NCBI GenBank assembly: GCA_025056255.1
Contig: JANWVT010000018.1
Span: forward strand, 1 to 54,930
Direction of reading: 5' to 3'
DNA from: Bernardetiaceae bacterium
GTDB taxonomy: Bacteria; Bacteroidota; Bacteroidia; Cytophagales; Thermoflexibacteraceae
DNA length: 54,930 bases
Shown here: piece after piece, positions 8,096-16,784 of the stretch
Numbering within the stretch: position 1 is the first letter of the stretch
Layout: each line of letters opens with the position of its first letter
Position numbers and translations under genes: made by a program
The notes under the pieces: model-generated
The model's input: only the letters and a program-made list of their open reading frames with translations
Told to the model about the DNA's origin: nothing
Databases searched by the model: none

Positions 8096-9417
8096 TGCAA
8101 AAAAAGAATGACCCGCGTACCATTCGTGCATGGTGTATGTACGACTGGGCTAACTCGGCTTACATGCTAGTAATCAGTTCTACGTTGTTTCCTGTTTATT
8201 ACAACTCGGTTACTCGCAGTGCTTTCAATGGCGACCTAGTTGATTTCTTTGGTTGGCATGTGAGCAACACAGTCTTGTACTCTTACTCGCTTTCATTTGC
8301 ATTTTTATTGGCAGCGTTATTCTCGCCCTTGTTAGCAGGTATTGCCGACTACGGGAGGCTACGCAAACCTATGATGCGTTTTTTCACTTATATAGGAGCA
8401 CTGGCATGCATTGGGCTGTATTTTTTTGAAGGCGACAATATCGGTTGGGGCATTTTGTGTAATGTATTGGCTTGTTTTGGATATACAGGCAGTTTGGTTT
8501 TTTACAATGCCTATTTGCCCGAAATTGCAAGGCGCGACCGTTTAGATAGCGTAAGTGCACAAGGCTTTGCCTATGGCTATTTGGGGGGGGTAGTGTTGTT
8601 GCTGGTCAACTTGGCAATGGTACAAAAGCCTGAGTGGTTCGGTATTTTAGACAAAATGCACGCAGTTCGGTTATCGCTGGCTTCGGTAGGTATTTGGTGG
8701 ATAGTTTTTTCGCAATATACGTTTGCCTACTTGCCAAGTAGCCGCTCGGAAGCAGAACCTTCTGCTGAGTTGCTCGTGCAGGGCTATCAGAAGTTGCGCA
8801 CAGTTTGGCAACAGCTACAACACCTGCAAACAACCAAATACTATTTGCTGGCTTTCTTTTTCTACAGCATGGGCGTGCAAACGGTGATGCTGTTAGCAGC
8901 TACTTTCGGCGAAAAAGAAATTAAAATGAGTGCCGACAAACTTATCATCACTGTGCTAATTATTCAGCTGATTGCCATTCCGGGCGGTTATTTGTTTGCC
9001 CGCATTGCTAAAAATGTCAGCAACCGGCTGTCTATCAATATCATGTTGCTATTGTGGTTGATCGTATGTGTGGGGGCGTATGTAGTAAACAGTGCCCTTG
9101 AGTTTTATGTGTTGGCAGCCCTTGTAGGGCTGATTATGGGCGGTATTCAGTCGGTTTCGCGCTCCACCTACACCAAACTTATTCCCAAGGACACGCCCGA
9201 TAATACATCGTTTTTTAGTTTTTACGACGTAGTGGAAAAAGTATCTATCATTGGCGGTACTTTTACTTTTGGGCTGGTGGAGCAGCTTACCCGAAGCATG
9301 AGAAACAGTGCATTGGTGCTATGTGTTTTTTTTATCGTAGGGTTATTTTTCATGTTACAAGTACACATTCCGCGCCATAGAGTGCTCATGAAACAGATTT
9401 TAGAAGGCAATAGATAA
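8095..9417 (+). CDS. MFS transporter, UMF1/Atg22-like
   Basis: A 440-residue membrane protein with about 12 hydrophobic segments. The N-terminal RAWCMYDWANSAY is the hallmark of the UMF1 (Atg22-like) branch of the major facilitator superfamily, and a second signature LVGLIMGGIQSVSRS lies in the C-terminal half. Atg22 exports amino acids from yeast vacuoles; substrates of bacterial members are not established. I start at ATG 8095 because the conserved motif follows at once and the longer frame (from 7990) is antisense to ribE. It ends 6 bases from the convergent dcd gene. Confidence 0.9.
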   Translation: MQKKNDPRTIRAWCMYDWANSAYMLVISSTLFPVYYNSVTRSAFNGDLVDFFGWHVSNTVLYSYSLSFAFLLAALFSPLLAGIADYGRLRKPMMRFFTYIGALACIGLYFFEGDNIGWGILCNVLACFGYTGSLVFYNAYLPEIARRDRLDSVSAQGFAYGYLGGVVLLLVNLAMVQKPEWFGILDKMHAVRLSLASVGIWWIVFSQYTFAYLPSSRSEAEPSAELLVQGYQKLRTVWQQLQHLQTTKYYLLAFFFYSMGVQTVMLLAATFGEKEIKMSADKLIITVLIIQLIAIPGGYLFARIAKNVSNRLSINIMLLLWLIVCVGAYVVNSALEFYVLAALVGLIMGGIQSVSRSTYTKLIPKDTPDNTSFFSFYDVVEKVSIIGGTFTFGLVEQLTRSMRNSALVLCVFFIVGLFFMLQVHIPRHRVLMKQILEGNR

Positions 9418-9423
9418 GGGCTT

Positions 9424-9960
9424 TTAAAATTTGTTTTTCCACATCATGGATTCTATGGGTTTCTCGCAACGTTCGTTGTATTTAGCAGAGGGTTTTCGGT
9501 TGTAGTAATGTCGAATTTCGCCCTGAACGGTAAAAAAAATCAACTGACCAATGGGCATTCCGGCATAGATGCGAACAGGCTGCGATACTGATATTTCCAA
9601 TGTCCAATGATTACAAAAGCCCACGTCGCCTTTGCCGGCGGTAGCGTGAATGTCTATGCCCAACCTTCCCACACTAGACTTGCCTTCTAGAAACGGAACG
9701 TGCATATGTGTTTCAGTGTACTCTTGGGTAACGCCTAAGTAAAGTTTGTTGGGTTGGAGCACGTAGCCCGCCTCGGGAATCTCAAAAGTGGTGATGGTGT
9801 TGTGCTTGCGCGCGTCTAATATTTCGTCGTTATAGGTAGCCAACCATTTGCCTAAGTGAACGTCATACGAGTTGGTGCCGAGGCACTCTTCGCGAAAGGG
9901 TTCAATCACAATGGCACCCGATTGAATATGTTTGAGAATTTCCAAGTCTGTTAGTATCAT
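9424..9960 (-). CDS. dcd: dCTP deaminase
   Basis: A 178-residue trimeric enzyme deaminating dCTP to dUTP in the pathway to dTMP. Visible family features are the N-terminal MILTDLEILKHI, the EGKSSVGRLG block (S95, S96, R99) and catalytic E122 in HWTLEIS, followed by RIYAGMPIGQLIFF. The tail KPSAKYNE matches the family's C-terminal lid. Because no Dut motif is fused, this is the ordinary deaminase, although bifunctional dCTP deaminase/dUTPases look similar and cannot be fully excluded from sequence alone. Confidence 0.94.
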   Translation of the reverse strand: MILTDLEILKHIQSGAIVIEPFREECLGTNSYDVHLGKWLATYNDEILDARKHNTITTFEIPEAGYVLQPNKLYLGVTQEYTETHMHVPFLEGKSSVGRLGIDIHATAGKGDVGFCNHWTLEISVSQPVRIYAGMPIGQLIFFTVQGEIRHYYNRKPSAKYNERCEKPIESMMWKNKF

Positions 9961-10122
9961 AGTCGTATGGCTTTACAAATTCATTCAAAAATTTTGTCTT
10001 GTTGCTTGATGCAAGAATAATCACCATTTATAGGGTTAACTGTTCTCATTTTTTTGCCACTGCTGCAGTGCGCTGCGCTTTATTAGATTTGGCAAAACTT
10101 TATGCGAACATGTTGTGTAAAA

Positions 10123-10156
10123 AATGAAACCTCCGCCTATGGGCGAAGGCTTCATT
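10123..10156 (-). terminator. Terminator of the ATP-grasp gene
   Basis: Long inverted repeat AATGAA..CCT.CGCC / GGCG.AGG.TTCATT with a short loop, ~20 bases after the minus-strand stop at 10178 and followed on that strand by TTTACAC. The rest of 9961-10177 (upstream of dcd) shows no gene. Confidence 0.65.
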
Positions 10157-10177
10157 TGCTATGAGAAAAGTCGGTTG

Positions 10178-11227
10178 TTATTTCTTAGCGTTGCTTTTAG
10201 TGCTGCGCTTCTTAGGTGAGGTTTCCGCCGCGGCATCTTCTTGATTAGTAGTTGCTGCGTGGCTGAGCAGTGTACCTACAACAGCACTCGATACAAACTC
10301 GCCCCAAGTGAGGTTCATAGCATGGGGCTTGTGCTTTTTAGCACGGTCAATTGCCATATTAGCAGCAGCTTCTACTACCCACTCAAAGTTTTCTTGTCCT
10401 ACGGAATGAACATCTGCATCGGGGGCGGGATTGCAGAAGTCAATGGCATAAGGGATACCGTCGCGAACGGCAAACTCTGCTGTGTTGAAATCGTAACCAA
10501 GAGCTTTGTTGAGGCGTAGTACGTAGTCTTTAATGGTTGCTAACAGTTTTTTGGCAGCAGCACCAGTAGCTTTGGTTTCAGCTACATAGCGCAAATGATG
10601 CGGATTGCGCGGCTCGTAGGGCATAATGCGCACATCTTTCTGCCCGATGCAATAGCAGCGGAAGTAATCGGTAAACTGTATTTCTTCCTGCAAGAGCATC
10701 ACCAAGTCGCCTGTTTCAGGGTGTTTGCTGTAAAAATCGCCTAAATGGTTGAGTTTATAAACATTTTTCCAACCTCCTCCTGCATGAGGTTTCATATAAG
10801 CTGGGAAGCCGATAGTATTCCACGCTTTTTCCCAGTCGTAATGCCCAAACAAGTTGGTGAAAGAATGCTCGTTAGTATCGGGCGGCATTCGGTGAGAGGG
10901 TAGCAGAACAGTTTTAGGAACTGGCACGCCAATTTTGGTAGCAATGCAATTGTTAAAAAACTTTTCATCTGCACTCCACCAAAAAGGATTATTAATAACA
11001 GCTGTACCGTTCAGAGCGGCATTTTTCAAATAAGCACGATAGAAAGGCACATCTTGCGAGATGCGGTCTATAATAACTGTATACTCGGTAGGGGCGCCTT
11101 GTTCCGCGCTTTCAATGCTAACAGGTTCTGCTATAATACCCTTGCCCTGCGTTTTCTGATTGACTCGCTCAATGAATGCTTGTGGAAAGGTTCTTTCCTT
11201 GCCGTATAAAATGCCAATTTTTTTCAA
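10178..11227 (-). CDS. ATP-grasp ligase of unknown substrate
   Basis: A 349-residue protein with an ATP-grasp fold. Recognisable pieces are the central nucleotide-binding segment (GFPAYMKPHAGGGWKN, about 141-156), a hinge LLQEEIQF, and metal-binding residues in NTAEFAVRDG and AIDFCNPAPDAD near the C-terminus. The N-terminal ~100 residues form a Rossmann-like pre-grasp domain (KKIGILYG). It looks like carboxylate-amine ligases of the RimK/GshB/D-Ala ligase kind, but the substrate cannot be inferred and neighbours give no clue. A lysine-rich tail (last ~20 residues, PKKRSTKSNAKK) is unusual for this fold. A TAAATTTG box lies upstream. Confidence 0.8.
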   Translation of the reverse strand: MKKIGILYGKERTFPQAFIERVNQKTQGKGIIAEPVSIESAEQGAPTEYTVIIDRISQDVPFYRAYLKNAALNGTAVINNPFWWSADEKFFNNCIATKIGVPVPKTVLLPSHRMPPDTNEHSFTNLFGHYDWEKAWNTIGFPAYMKPHAGGGWKNVYKLNHLGDFYSKHPETGDLVMLLQEEIQFTDYFRCYCIGQKDVRIMPYEPRNPHHLRYVAETKATGAAAKKLLATIKDYVLRLNKALGYDFNTAEFAVRDGIPYAIDFCNPAPDADVHSVGQENFEWVVEAAANMAIDRAKKHKPHAMNLTWGEFVSSAVVGTLLSHAATTNQEDAAAETSPKKRSTKSNAKK

Positions 11228-11255
11228 AGCAGTAAAAACTAAAGGTTCAACGCTG

Positions 11256-11290
11256 CAAATTTATAAAGCTACGTAGGTCATTTACAAGTA
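11256..11290 (-). promoter_or_regulatory. Promoter of the ATP-grasp gene
   Basis: On the minus strand a TTG element is followed after about 21 bases by TAAATTTG (11263-11256), 28 bases before the ATG at 11227. This fits the -33/-7 arrangement of Bacteroidota promoters. Confidence 0.5.
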
Positions 11291-11306
11291 TTTAGCTTAC
11301 AACTAT

Positions 11307-12578
11307 TCAGTAATTTTTTGCCAGCCAATCTTCTGGATTAAGATTTTGCCGTTGCTTCCATATTTGAAATTGCAGCATAGGATAGCCGTCTTGATTAGTG
11401 CCAACTGTGCCTAACAAGGTACCAGCCTTTATACGAGCGCCTTTTTTGACTGTTACGTTCTGCAGGCGGGCATATATACACAGATAATCGTCATATTTTG
11501 CTATAACAATCCAGCCTAAGTCGTCTTCGCGCAGCACATTGACCACTTGTCCTTCAAAAATGCTACGCACAGGCTCGTTCTTAGGGGTACTAATTTCGAT
11601 GCCTAAGTTTTCGTATTCAATATGTGGCATGCCAGGATAGCTGCGAATACCAAACGGATAAATAAAGTTGAATCTGTTTACAGGCCAAGGCAGGAGTGAT
11701 TTGTGTTCGGCAAAGTTTTCGCTGCGAATAGCACCCGCCGGTGTAATTTTGGTTTTGGGCTCATTAGCACTAGCTTCGGTGCGGTTGGCTGACGCTACAT
11801 CTGACTTCTGTGATGGCAGTGTTGGTGGGGTTTCGGGTTTGGCAGCAGGTGGGTTGGCGCTGTATATTTGGTTAATTTCTTTTACAATGTATTCGTTGAA
11901 GCGCTCTAACTTTTCTTTTTGTTCCAAAAATACGGTCTCTTGTTTTTGCAGTTGTTTGAGTCGTTGTTCCAATATGCGGCGCTGTTGTTCTTCAAAGTCA
12001 ATATTGCTTTTAAGAGAAAGCTCGGTGGCAGCGCGCGATTCTTCTAAATAAGAGAGTTGTTTTTGCCGTTCAGTTAGTTTGCGCACAGTTGCTTGGATAG
12101 CTGCTATTTTTTCTCTCCTTTCTCGCTCGGCTTGTTCGTAGTCGGTTCTTCGGCGGTTAAGTTCGTTCCATGACTCTACTGAAATGATACTAACTACCGA
12201 GTTTTTTACTTGATTTTCTACTTTGGAAAGCTCGTAAACAATTTTTTTATATTCCTCTCGCAGCCTGATTTCATCTTGTTGGAGGCTTTCTATGATTTGC
12301 TTGGTTTCTTCAATCTGCTGTTGAATCCAATAAAGTTGCTCCCGAATAATTTTGATGTCTTCTTGATAGCGTTTTAGCAGCACTCTTCTCGCCTCGTATT
12401 CGGTTAGGGTGAGTTGCTTGCTGTTGCCGGTTGATAGGATGGTTTGTTGGAGCTCCTCTATTTTCTTAAAATTCTGCAAACGCACCAATTCCAAAGAGTC
12501 AACTTTGCGCTTAATTTGTGCCTGGTTGTGTTGCTGAACTACAAGGCTAATGAGCAATGTAAGCAATAATATGCGCAT
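11307..12578 (-). CDS. EnvC-like murein hydrolase activator, degenerate LytM
   Basis: A 423-residue exported protein: signal peptide (MRILLLTLLISLVVQQ), a long coiled coil (about 20-240), a Pro/Ala/Thr-rich linker (about 245-295) and a C-terminal LytM/M23-like domain (about 305-420). The metal ligands of active M23 peptidases are replaced: the HxGxD position reads NLGIEI, the YxH position reads YARL, and HLHFE reads MLQFQ. This matches EnvC-type activators, which lack hydrolase activity and instead switch on cell-wall amidases at division sites. I start at ATG 12578, where the signal peptide begins, rather than at 12632. It is divergent from hisB. Confidence 0.85.
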   Translation of the reverse strand: MRILLLTLLISLVVQQHNQAQIKRKVDSLELVRLQNFKKIEELQQTILSTGNSKQLTLTEYEARRVLLKRYQEDIKIIREQLYWIQQQIEETKQIIESLQQDEIRLREEYKKIVYELSKVENQVKNSVVSIISVESWNELNRRRTDYEQAERERREKIAAIQATVRKLTERQKQLSYLEESRAATELSLKSNIDFEEQQRRILEQRLKQLQKQETVFLEQKEKLERFNEYIVKEINQIYSANPPAAKPETPPTLPSQKSDVASANRTEASANEPKTKITPAGAIRSENFAEHKSLLPWPVNRFNFIYPFGIRSYPGMPHIEYENLGIEISTPKNEPVRSIFEGQVVNVLREDDLGWIVIAKYDDYLCIYARLQNVTVKKGARIKAGTLLGTVGTNQDGYPMLQFQIWKQRQNLNPEDWLAKNY

Positions 12579-12607
12579 GATAGGAAGAGCACACCGGTAA
12601 CTCGTTC

Positions 12608-12615
12608 CAAAAGTA
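12608..12615 (-). promoter_or_regulatory. -7 promoter box of the EnvC-like gene
   Basis: Minus-strand TACTTTTG, 29 bases before the ATG at 12578, matches TAnnTTTG. It lies in the 53-base gap to the divergent hisB start. Confidence 0.5.
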
Positions 12616-12631
12616 CACAAATTTAGTTTCA

Positions 12632-13729
12632 ATGAAAAAAGCTTTGTTCATAGACCGCGATGGTACTATTATGATAGAACCTCCCGACGAGCAGATAGAT
12701 TCGTATGAAAAATTAGCTTTTCTACCCGGCGCTATTAGTGCATTGAGGCGTATAGCCCAAGCAGGTGCCTATGAGTTGGTGATGGTAACCAATCAGGATG
12801 GACTGGGAACTGCCAGCTTTCCGGAAGATACTTTCTGGCCTGTTCACCGAAAAATGTTGGAGATTCTTGCTTCTGAGGGGGTTCAGTTTCAGGCTATTCA
12901 CATAGACCGTTCCTTTGCGCATGAAAACCTGCCTACCCGCAAGCCGGGTATTGGTATGCTGACAGCCTACTTAGACGGTAGCTACGATTTGGCTAATAGT
13001 TTTGTGATTGGCGACCGCATTACCGACGTGCAACTGGCAGCAAACTTAGGTTGCCGCTCGGTGCTAATAGGTAAAACCGACCCGCGCGCTGCTCTTTGTA
13101 CGTCCGACTGGCATCAAATTGCTGATTTTCTGCTCGCTGCTGCTATGGCAAGAAGCGCTGCAATACACCGAAAAACAAAAGAGACAGATATTAGCGTGGC
13201 GCTGCAGATAGATGGGCAAGGACGCTCGGAAATAACAACAGGAATAGGTTTTTTTGACCATATGCTCGACCAACTCGCACGCCATTCCGGATGCAGTCTT
13301 CACATTCGCGCTCTTGGCGACTTGCCTATTGACGAACACCATACCATTGAAGATACGGCACTGGCACTAGGCGAAGCTTTTGCCCGTGCTTTGGGCGACA
13401 AAAAAGGTATTGAGCGCTACGGCTTTGCCATATTGCCTATGGATGAGGCTCTGGCGCAGGTTGCAATTGATTTTTCAGGACGTCCGTGGCTGGTTTGGGA
13501 AGGGGCGTTCCAACGCGAAAAAGTTGGACAAATGCCAACCGAAATGGTCTATCATTTTTTTAAATCTTTTTCCGATACAGCTAAGTGCAATATACACGTC
13601 CGATTTTGGGGTAGCAACGACCACCACCAAATTGAAATCATTTTCAAAGCCTTTGCACGAGCTATTCGCATGGCGACTGCGTTGCGCCCCGGCGACAGCA
13701 GCATACCCAGTACAAAAGGTGTGTTGTAA
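12632..13729 (+). CDS. hisB: Bifunctional histidinol-phosphatase / IGP dehydratase
   Basis: A 365-residue fusion catalysing two steps of histidine synthesis. The N-terminal HAD phosphatase (about 1-165) begins with IDRDGTIM (D7 nucleophile, D9 acid), has VTNQDG and the [10 protein letters not shown] motif. The C-terminal imidazoleglycerol-phosphate dehydratase (about 172-365) shows [28 protein letters not shown] and NDHHQIE, which supply its manganese-binding histidines. The zinc loop of the E. coli phosphatase (CxH..CxC before RKP) is replaced by [16 protein letters not shown] with no cysteine. No other his gene lies nearby. Confidence 0.96.
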   Translation: MKKALFIDRDGTIMIEPPDEQIDSYEKLAFLPGAISALRRIAQAGAYELVMVTNQDGLGTASFPEDTFWPVHRKMLEILASEGVQFQAIHIDRSFAHENLPTRKPGIGMLTAYLDGSYDLANSFVIGDRITDVQLAANLGCRSVLIGKTDPRAALCTSDWHQIADFLLAAAMARSAAIHRKTKETDISVALQIDGQGRSEITTGIGFFDHMLDQLARHSGCSLHIRALGDLPIDEHHTIEDTALALGEAFARALGDKKGIERYGFAILPMDEALAQVAIDFSGRPWLVWEGAFQREKVGQMPTEMVYHFFKSFSDTAKCNIHVRFWGSNDHHQIEIIFKAFARAIRMATALRPGDSSIPSTKGVL

Positions 13730-13752
13730 GGCAGGTAAATCGGTGATGGGCT

Positions 13753-13786
13753 GTTTGGCGATATGGCATTAATTTTGGTAACTTTA
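13753..13786 (+). promoter_or_regulatory. Promoter of the DUF6089-like gene
   Basis: TTTG (13753-13756), a 22-base spacer, then TAACTTTA (13779-13786), one mismatch from the -7 consensus. The ATG at 13847 lies about 60 bases downstream. Confidence 0.45.
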
Positions 13787-13846
13787 CGCAACAAATGCTG
13801 CTCATGGTAAAAACCCTACCCAACTGTTTGTAAATATTCAGTAAAC

Positions 13847-14557
13847 ATGCCATTCAAATTAGTGAAGCAACGGCTGCCCTTACTTGCAGTTGCTTATTTA
13901 GGTATTGCTTTAATGGTGAACGCTCAGCGCTACGAAATAGGGGCAGGCATAGGAGCTGGTAACTACAAAGGAGATGTAGCACCTGCTTTTCGGGTAGAGA
14001 ATGCTAAGTTGGGCGGCAATATTTTTTTTCGCTACAACCCTTTCTATTTTCTCAGCCTACGTGCCAACTTGTTAGTAACCGACTTGGTAGGGCGAGACAG
14101 CCTTTTTGCAGACCCCTTCCAACAGAAACGCAATTTTTACTTCCGCAGTAACATGCGCGAGCTGGCACTTACTGCAGAATACAACTTCTTTAACTTTCGC
14201 AAAACCGACCGCCGCAAAATGGAAAAATGGTGTCCTTTTCTGTTTGGAGGTATAGCGCTTGCCCATCATGACGGTAAGACCAACTATTTAGATAATCGCG
14301 ACTACGGCGGAGCACATGTGGTTTTACCTTTTGGGGTAGGCGTGAAGCACTATTTTCACCCTAGTTGGAATGTAGGCTTTGAGTTTGGTGCACGTAAAAC
14401 TTTCACCGACCGCATTGACGGCATTGAATACAACTCTGCTAATACCAAGTTCCGGCAAAGCAATCCTTACAGCAAAGACATGTACTATTTTGCAAGCATT
14501 ACGCTCAGCTATGTATTTTACTCGGTGCGTTGTGCCGAACCTTTTCCCAGTGACTAA
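13847..14557 (+). CDS. Outer-membrane beta-barrel protein, DUF6089-like
   Basis: A 236-residue exported protein with a signal peptide ending near VNAQ, followed by alternating amphipathic strands rich in aromatic and glycine residues (EIGAGIGAGNYKGD, FFRYNPFYFLSLRANLL, FGVGVKHYF, GFEFGARKTFTD) and an aromatic strand at the end. This pattern is that of the small beta-barrels annotated DUF6089 in Bacteroidota, often of unknown role. The GNYKGDVAP segment is typical of that group. Its last bases overlap the convergent ABC transporter gene (14554-14557). Confidence 0.75.
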   Translation: MPFKLVKQRLPLLAVAYLGIALMVNAQRYEIGAGIGAGNYKGDVAPAFRVENAKLGGNIFFRYNPFYFLSLRANLLVTDLVGRDSLFADPFQQKRNFYFRSNMRELALTAEYNFFNFRKTDRRKMEKWCPFLFGGIALAHHDGKTNYLDNRDYGGAHVVLPFGVGVKHYFHPSWNVGFEFGARKTFTDRIDGIEYNSANTKFRQSNPYSKDMYYFASITLSYVFYSVRCAEPFPSD

Positions 14558-16320
14558 GTTGCCACTTCTTTATATTGCATCTTATGCAAGCGGGCATAGT
14601 AACCCCCTAGGCTTAAAAGTTCTTCGTGGGTGCCCGTTTCTTTAATTTCGCCCTTGTCTAATACAATAATGCGGTCTGCATTTTGAATAGTGGCTAAGCG
14701 ATGAGCAATAATAATGGCAGTTCTGCCTTTCATCATTTTGCCAATGGCTTGTTGCACCAATTGCTCAGTTTCGCTGTCTACCGAAGAGGTTGCTTCATCC
14801 AGAATTACGATATCGGGGTTATAAACCATAGTCCGAACAAAAGAGATAAGTTGGCGCTGCCCAACGGAAAGTGTTGCGCCGCGTTCCATCACGTTGTAGT
14901 TGAACCCACCGGGCAATTGCTCGATAAATGGTAGTGCCCCTACTAAGGCTGCAGCATGGCGAACTTGTTCAAAACTAATTTGATGGTTGCCTAATGTAAT
15001 GTTTTCTAATATACTGCCCGAAAATAAAAACACATCTTGTAACACAATTCCAATGCGGCTGCGGAGAAAGTGAAGGTCATATTCTCTGATGTCCACGCCA
15101 TCGAGCAATATTCGTCCTTTGTTTACGTCGTAAAAGCGGCTAATCAGATTAATAGTAGAAGATTTGCCTGCACCAGTAGCACCTACCAATGCAACAGTTT
15201 GCCCTCGGTGTGCTTCAAAGCTAATATTTTTCAATACATACTCCTCGTCTTGGTAGGCAAACCATACGTTTTCAAATACTATGTCCCCTTTAATGGTCGA
15301 AGGTTGGTAGGTACCTGTATTGTTGATTTGCTCACGGCTGCTTAAAATCTTCAAGATGCGGTCACCGCTAACAATACCCATTTGCAGTGTGTTAAATCGG
15401 TCGGCAATCAGGCGAATAGGGCGGAAGAACATAGAAATGTACATAATAAAGGCTACTAAGGTGCCCAAAGTAAGATGCTCCTGTATAACCCCCTTAGCAC
15501 CATACCACACCAACATACCCGTTGCAATAGCGCCAATTACTTCTGCCACGGGGAAGTAGATGGAGTAATATTTTACCGATTTGAGGTGTGCTCGGCGGTG
15601 TTCGCGGTTAATTTCTTTAAAGCGTTCAAACTCGCGTTGTTCGCTGCTGAAAATTTGTACAATACTCATCCCTGTAATGTGCTCTTGCACAAAGGAGTTG
15701 AGGTTGGCAACTGCTACGCGTACTGCATTAAATGCCTTTTTGATTTTTTCTTTAAAAATATAGGTTGCTAAGAAAAGTAGCGGAAACGTACTGAGACTCA
15801 CTAAGGTAAGTCGCCAGTCGGTGTAGAGCATCAGCCCTAAGATAAACAACAGTTGTAGCAAGTCGCCTACAATGGCTGCCAGCCCCTCAGTAAAAACGCT
15901 GTTGAGGGTTTCTACATCGGAAATGTTGCGTGTAACCAACCTACCAATAGGGGTTCGGTCAAAGTATTGGGTTTTTAATGAAAGTAAATGCCGAAAAAGC
16001 GCCATGCGGATGTCGTGAATAATGTGCTGCCCTAACCAATCGGAAAGGTAAGAATTGCTAAACTGGACAGCAGCCTGTAGCAAAGCCAATCCTACCATCA
16101 GCCCTATCATCTGTATCAAGCCTGCTACATGCTTATAAGCAATGTAGTGGTCAATGGTGTATTGAATCAGGTAAGGACGCAGCGGGGCAAGTACTCCAAG
16201 TGACACCGTGAGCAGTATCAGCAAATAAAACCGCCCAATATAAGGTTTGACAAATTCAAAGATGCCTGCCAGCACTTTGCGGTCAAAAATCTGACCCGAG
16301 GTAGTTTCTTGTTGTGCCAT
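14554..16320 (-). CDS. ABC exporter, fused permease and ATPase, MsbA-like
   Basis: A 588-residue half-transporter that would act as a homodimer in the inner membrane. Six membrane segments occupy about 25-320. The ATPase domain (about 345-580) has Walker A GATGAGKSST, Q-loop in GIVLQDVFLFSGS, signature LSVGQRQ, Walker B IVILDEATSSVD and H-loop IAHRLATI, all intact. Closest in architecture to MsbA and multidrug exporters; the substrate cannot be told, though lipid or drug export is likely. ATG 16320 (MAQQETTSG) is preferred to the frame start at 16380. Confidence 0.93.
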   Translation of the reverse strand: MAQQETTSGQIFDRKVLAGIFEFVKPYIGRFYLLILLTVSLGVLAPLRPYLIQYTIDHYIAYKHVAGLIQMIGLMVGLALLQAAVQFSNSYLSDWLGQHIIHDIRMALFRHLLSLKTQYFDRTPIGRLVTRNISDVETLNSVFTEGLAAIVGDLLQLLFILGLMLYTDWRLTLVSLSTFPLLFLATYIFKEKIKKAFNAVRVAVANLNSFVQEHITGMSIVQIFSSEQREFERFKEINREHRRAHLKSVKYYSIYFPVAEVIGAIATGMLVWYGAKGVIQEHLTLGTLVAFIMYISMFFRPIRLIADRFNTLQMGIVSGDRILKILSSREQINNTGTYQPSTIKGDIVFENVWFAYQDEEYVLKNISFEAHRGQTVALVGATGAGKSSTINLISRFYDVNKGRILLDGVDIREYDLHFLRSRIGIVLQDVFLFSGSILENITLGNHQISFEQVRHAAALVGALPFIEQLPGGFNYNVMERGATLSVGQRQLISFVRTMVYNPDIVILDEATSSVDSETEQLVQQAIGKMMKGRTAIIIAHRLATIQNADRIIVLDKGEIKETGTHEELLSLGGYYARLHKMQYKEVAT

Positions 16321-16417
16321 ACCATCACAAGCCGAAAAAACAAATGCAGATGTAGCGGGTTGACAGAGAACTCTTTGCAAAATTGCTCAAATTCGCTCAA
16401 TAAACCCTGTTGTACTT

Positions 16418-16425
16418 TAACTTTG
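16418..16425 (+). promoter_or_regulatory. -7 promoter box of the yajC operon
   Basis: TAACTTTG, an exact TAnnTTTG match, 24 bases before the yajC ATG at 16450. It probably drives yajC, ybbR and coaE together. Confidence 0.5.
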
Positions 16426-16449
16426 CAACAGATTTAACTGTTTTCATTC

Positions 16450-16782
16450 ATGCAACAGATACAAATGATTTTATTACAGGGTTCAGCAGGCGCATCTTCC
16501 ATTGCCAACCTCATTTTCATTGCAGGTATTATTCTGGTTTTCTATTTTTTCATGATTCGTCCGCAGCAAAAGCGTCAGCGAGAACAAAAGAAATTTATTG
16601 AATCGCTCTCTATTGGCGACCATGTAGTTACCATTGGTGGATTGCACGGTAAAATTGTAGGCATAGAAGGAAACACCGTGTTATTAGAAGCCGATAAAGG
16701 CGTTACCTTGAAGTTTGAGAAAAACGCTATTTCATTAGAACAAACCAAGGGGCAAGGTACCCCTTCTGTAGCAGCCCAGTAG
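16450..16782 (+). CDS. yajC: Preprotein translocase subunit YajC
   Basis: A 110-residue inner-membrane protein of the SecDF-YajC complex, which assists Sec-dependent export. One membrane segment (about 17-36) is followed by the family motif MIRPQQKRQREQKKF and a cytoplasmic domain with GDHVVTIGGLHGKI and the terminal KNAIS block. First gene of a tight three-gene set with ybbR and coaE, an order often seen in Bacteroidota. Confidence 0.94.
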   Translation: MQQIQMILLQGSAGASSIANLIFIAGIILVFYFFMIRPQQKRQREQKKFIESLSIGDHVVTIGGLHGKIVGIEGNTVLLEADKGVTLKFEKNAISLEQTKGQGTPSVAAQ

Positions 16783-16784
16783 CT

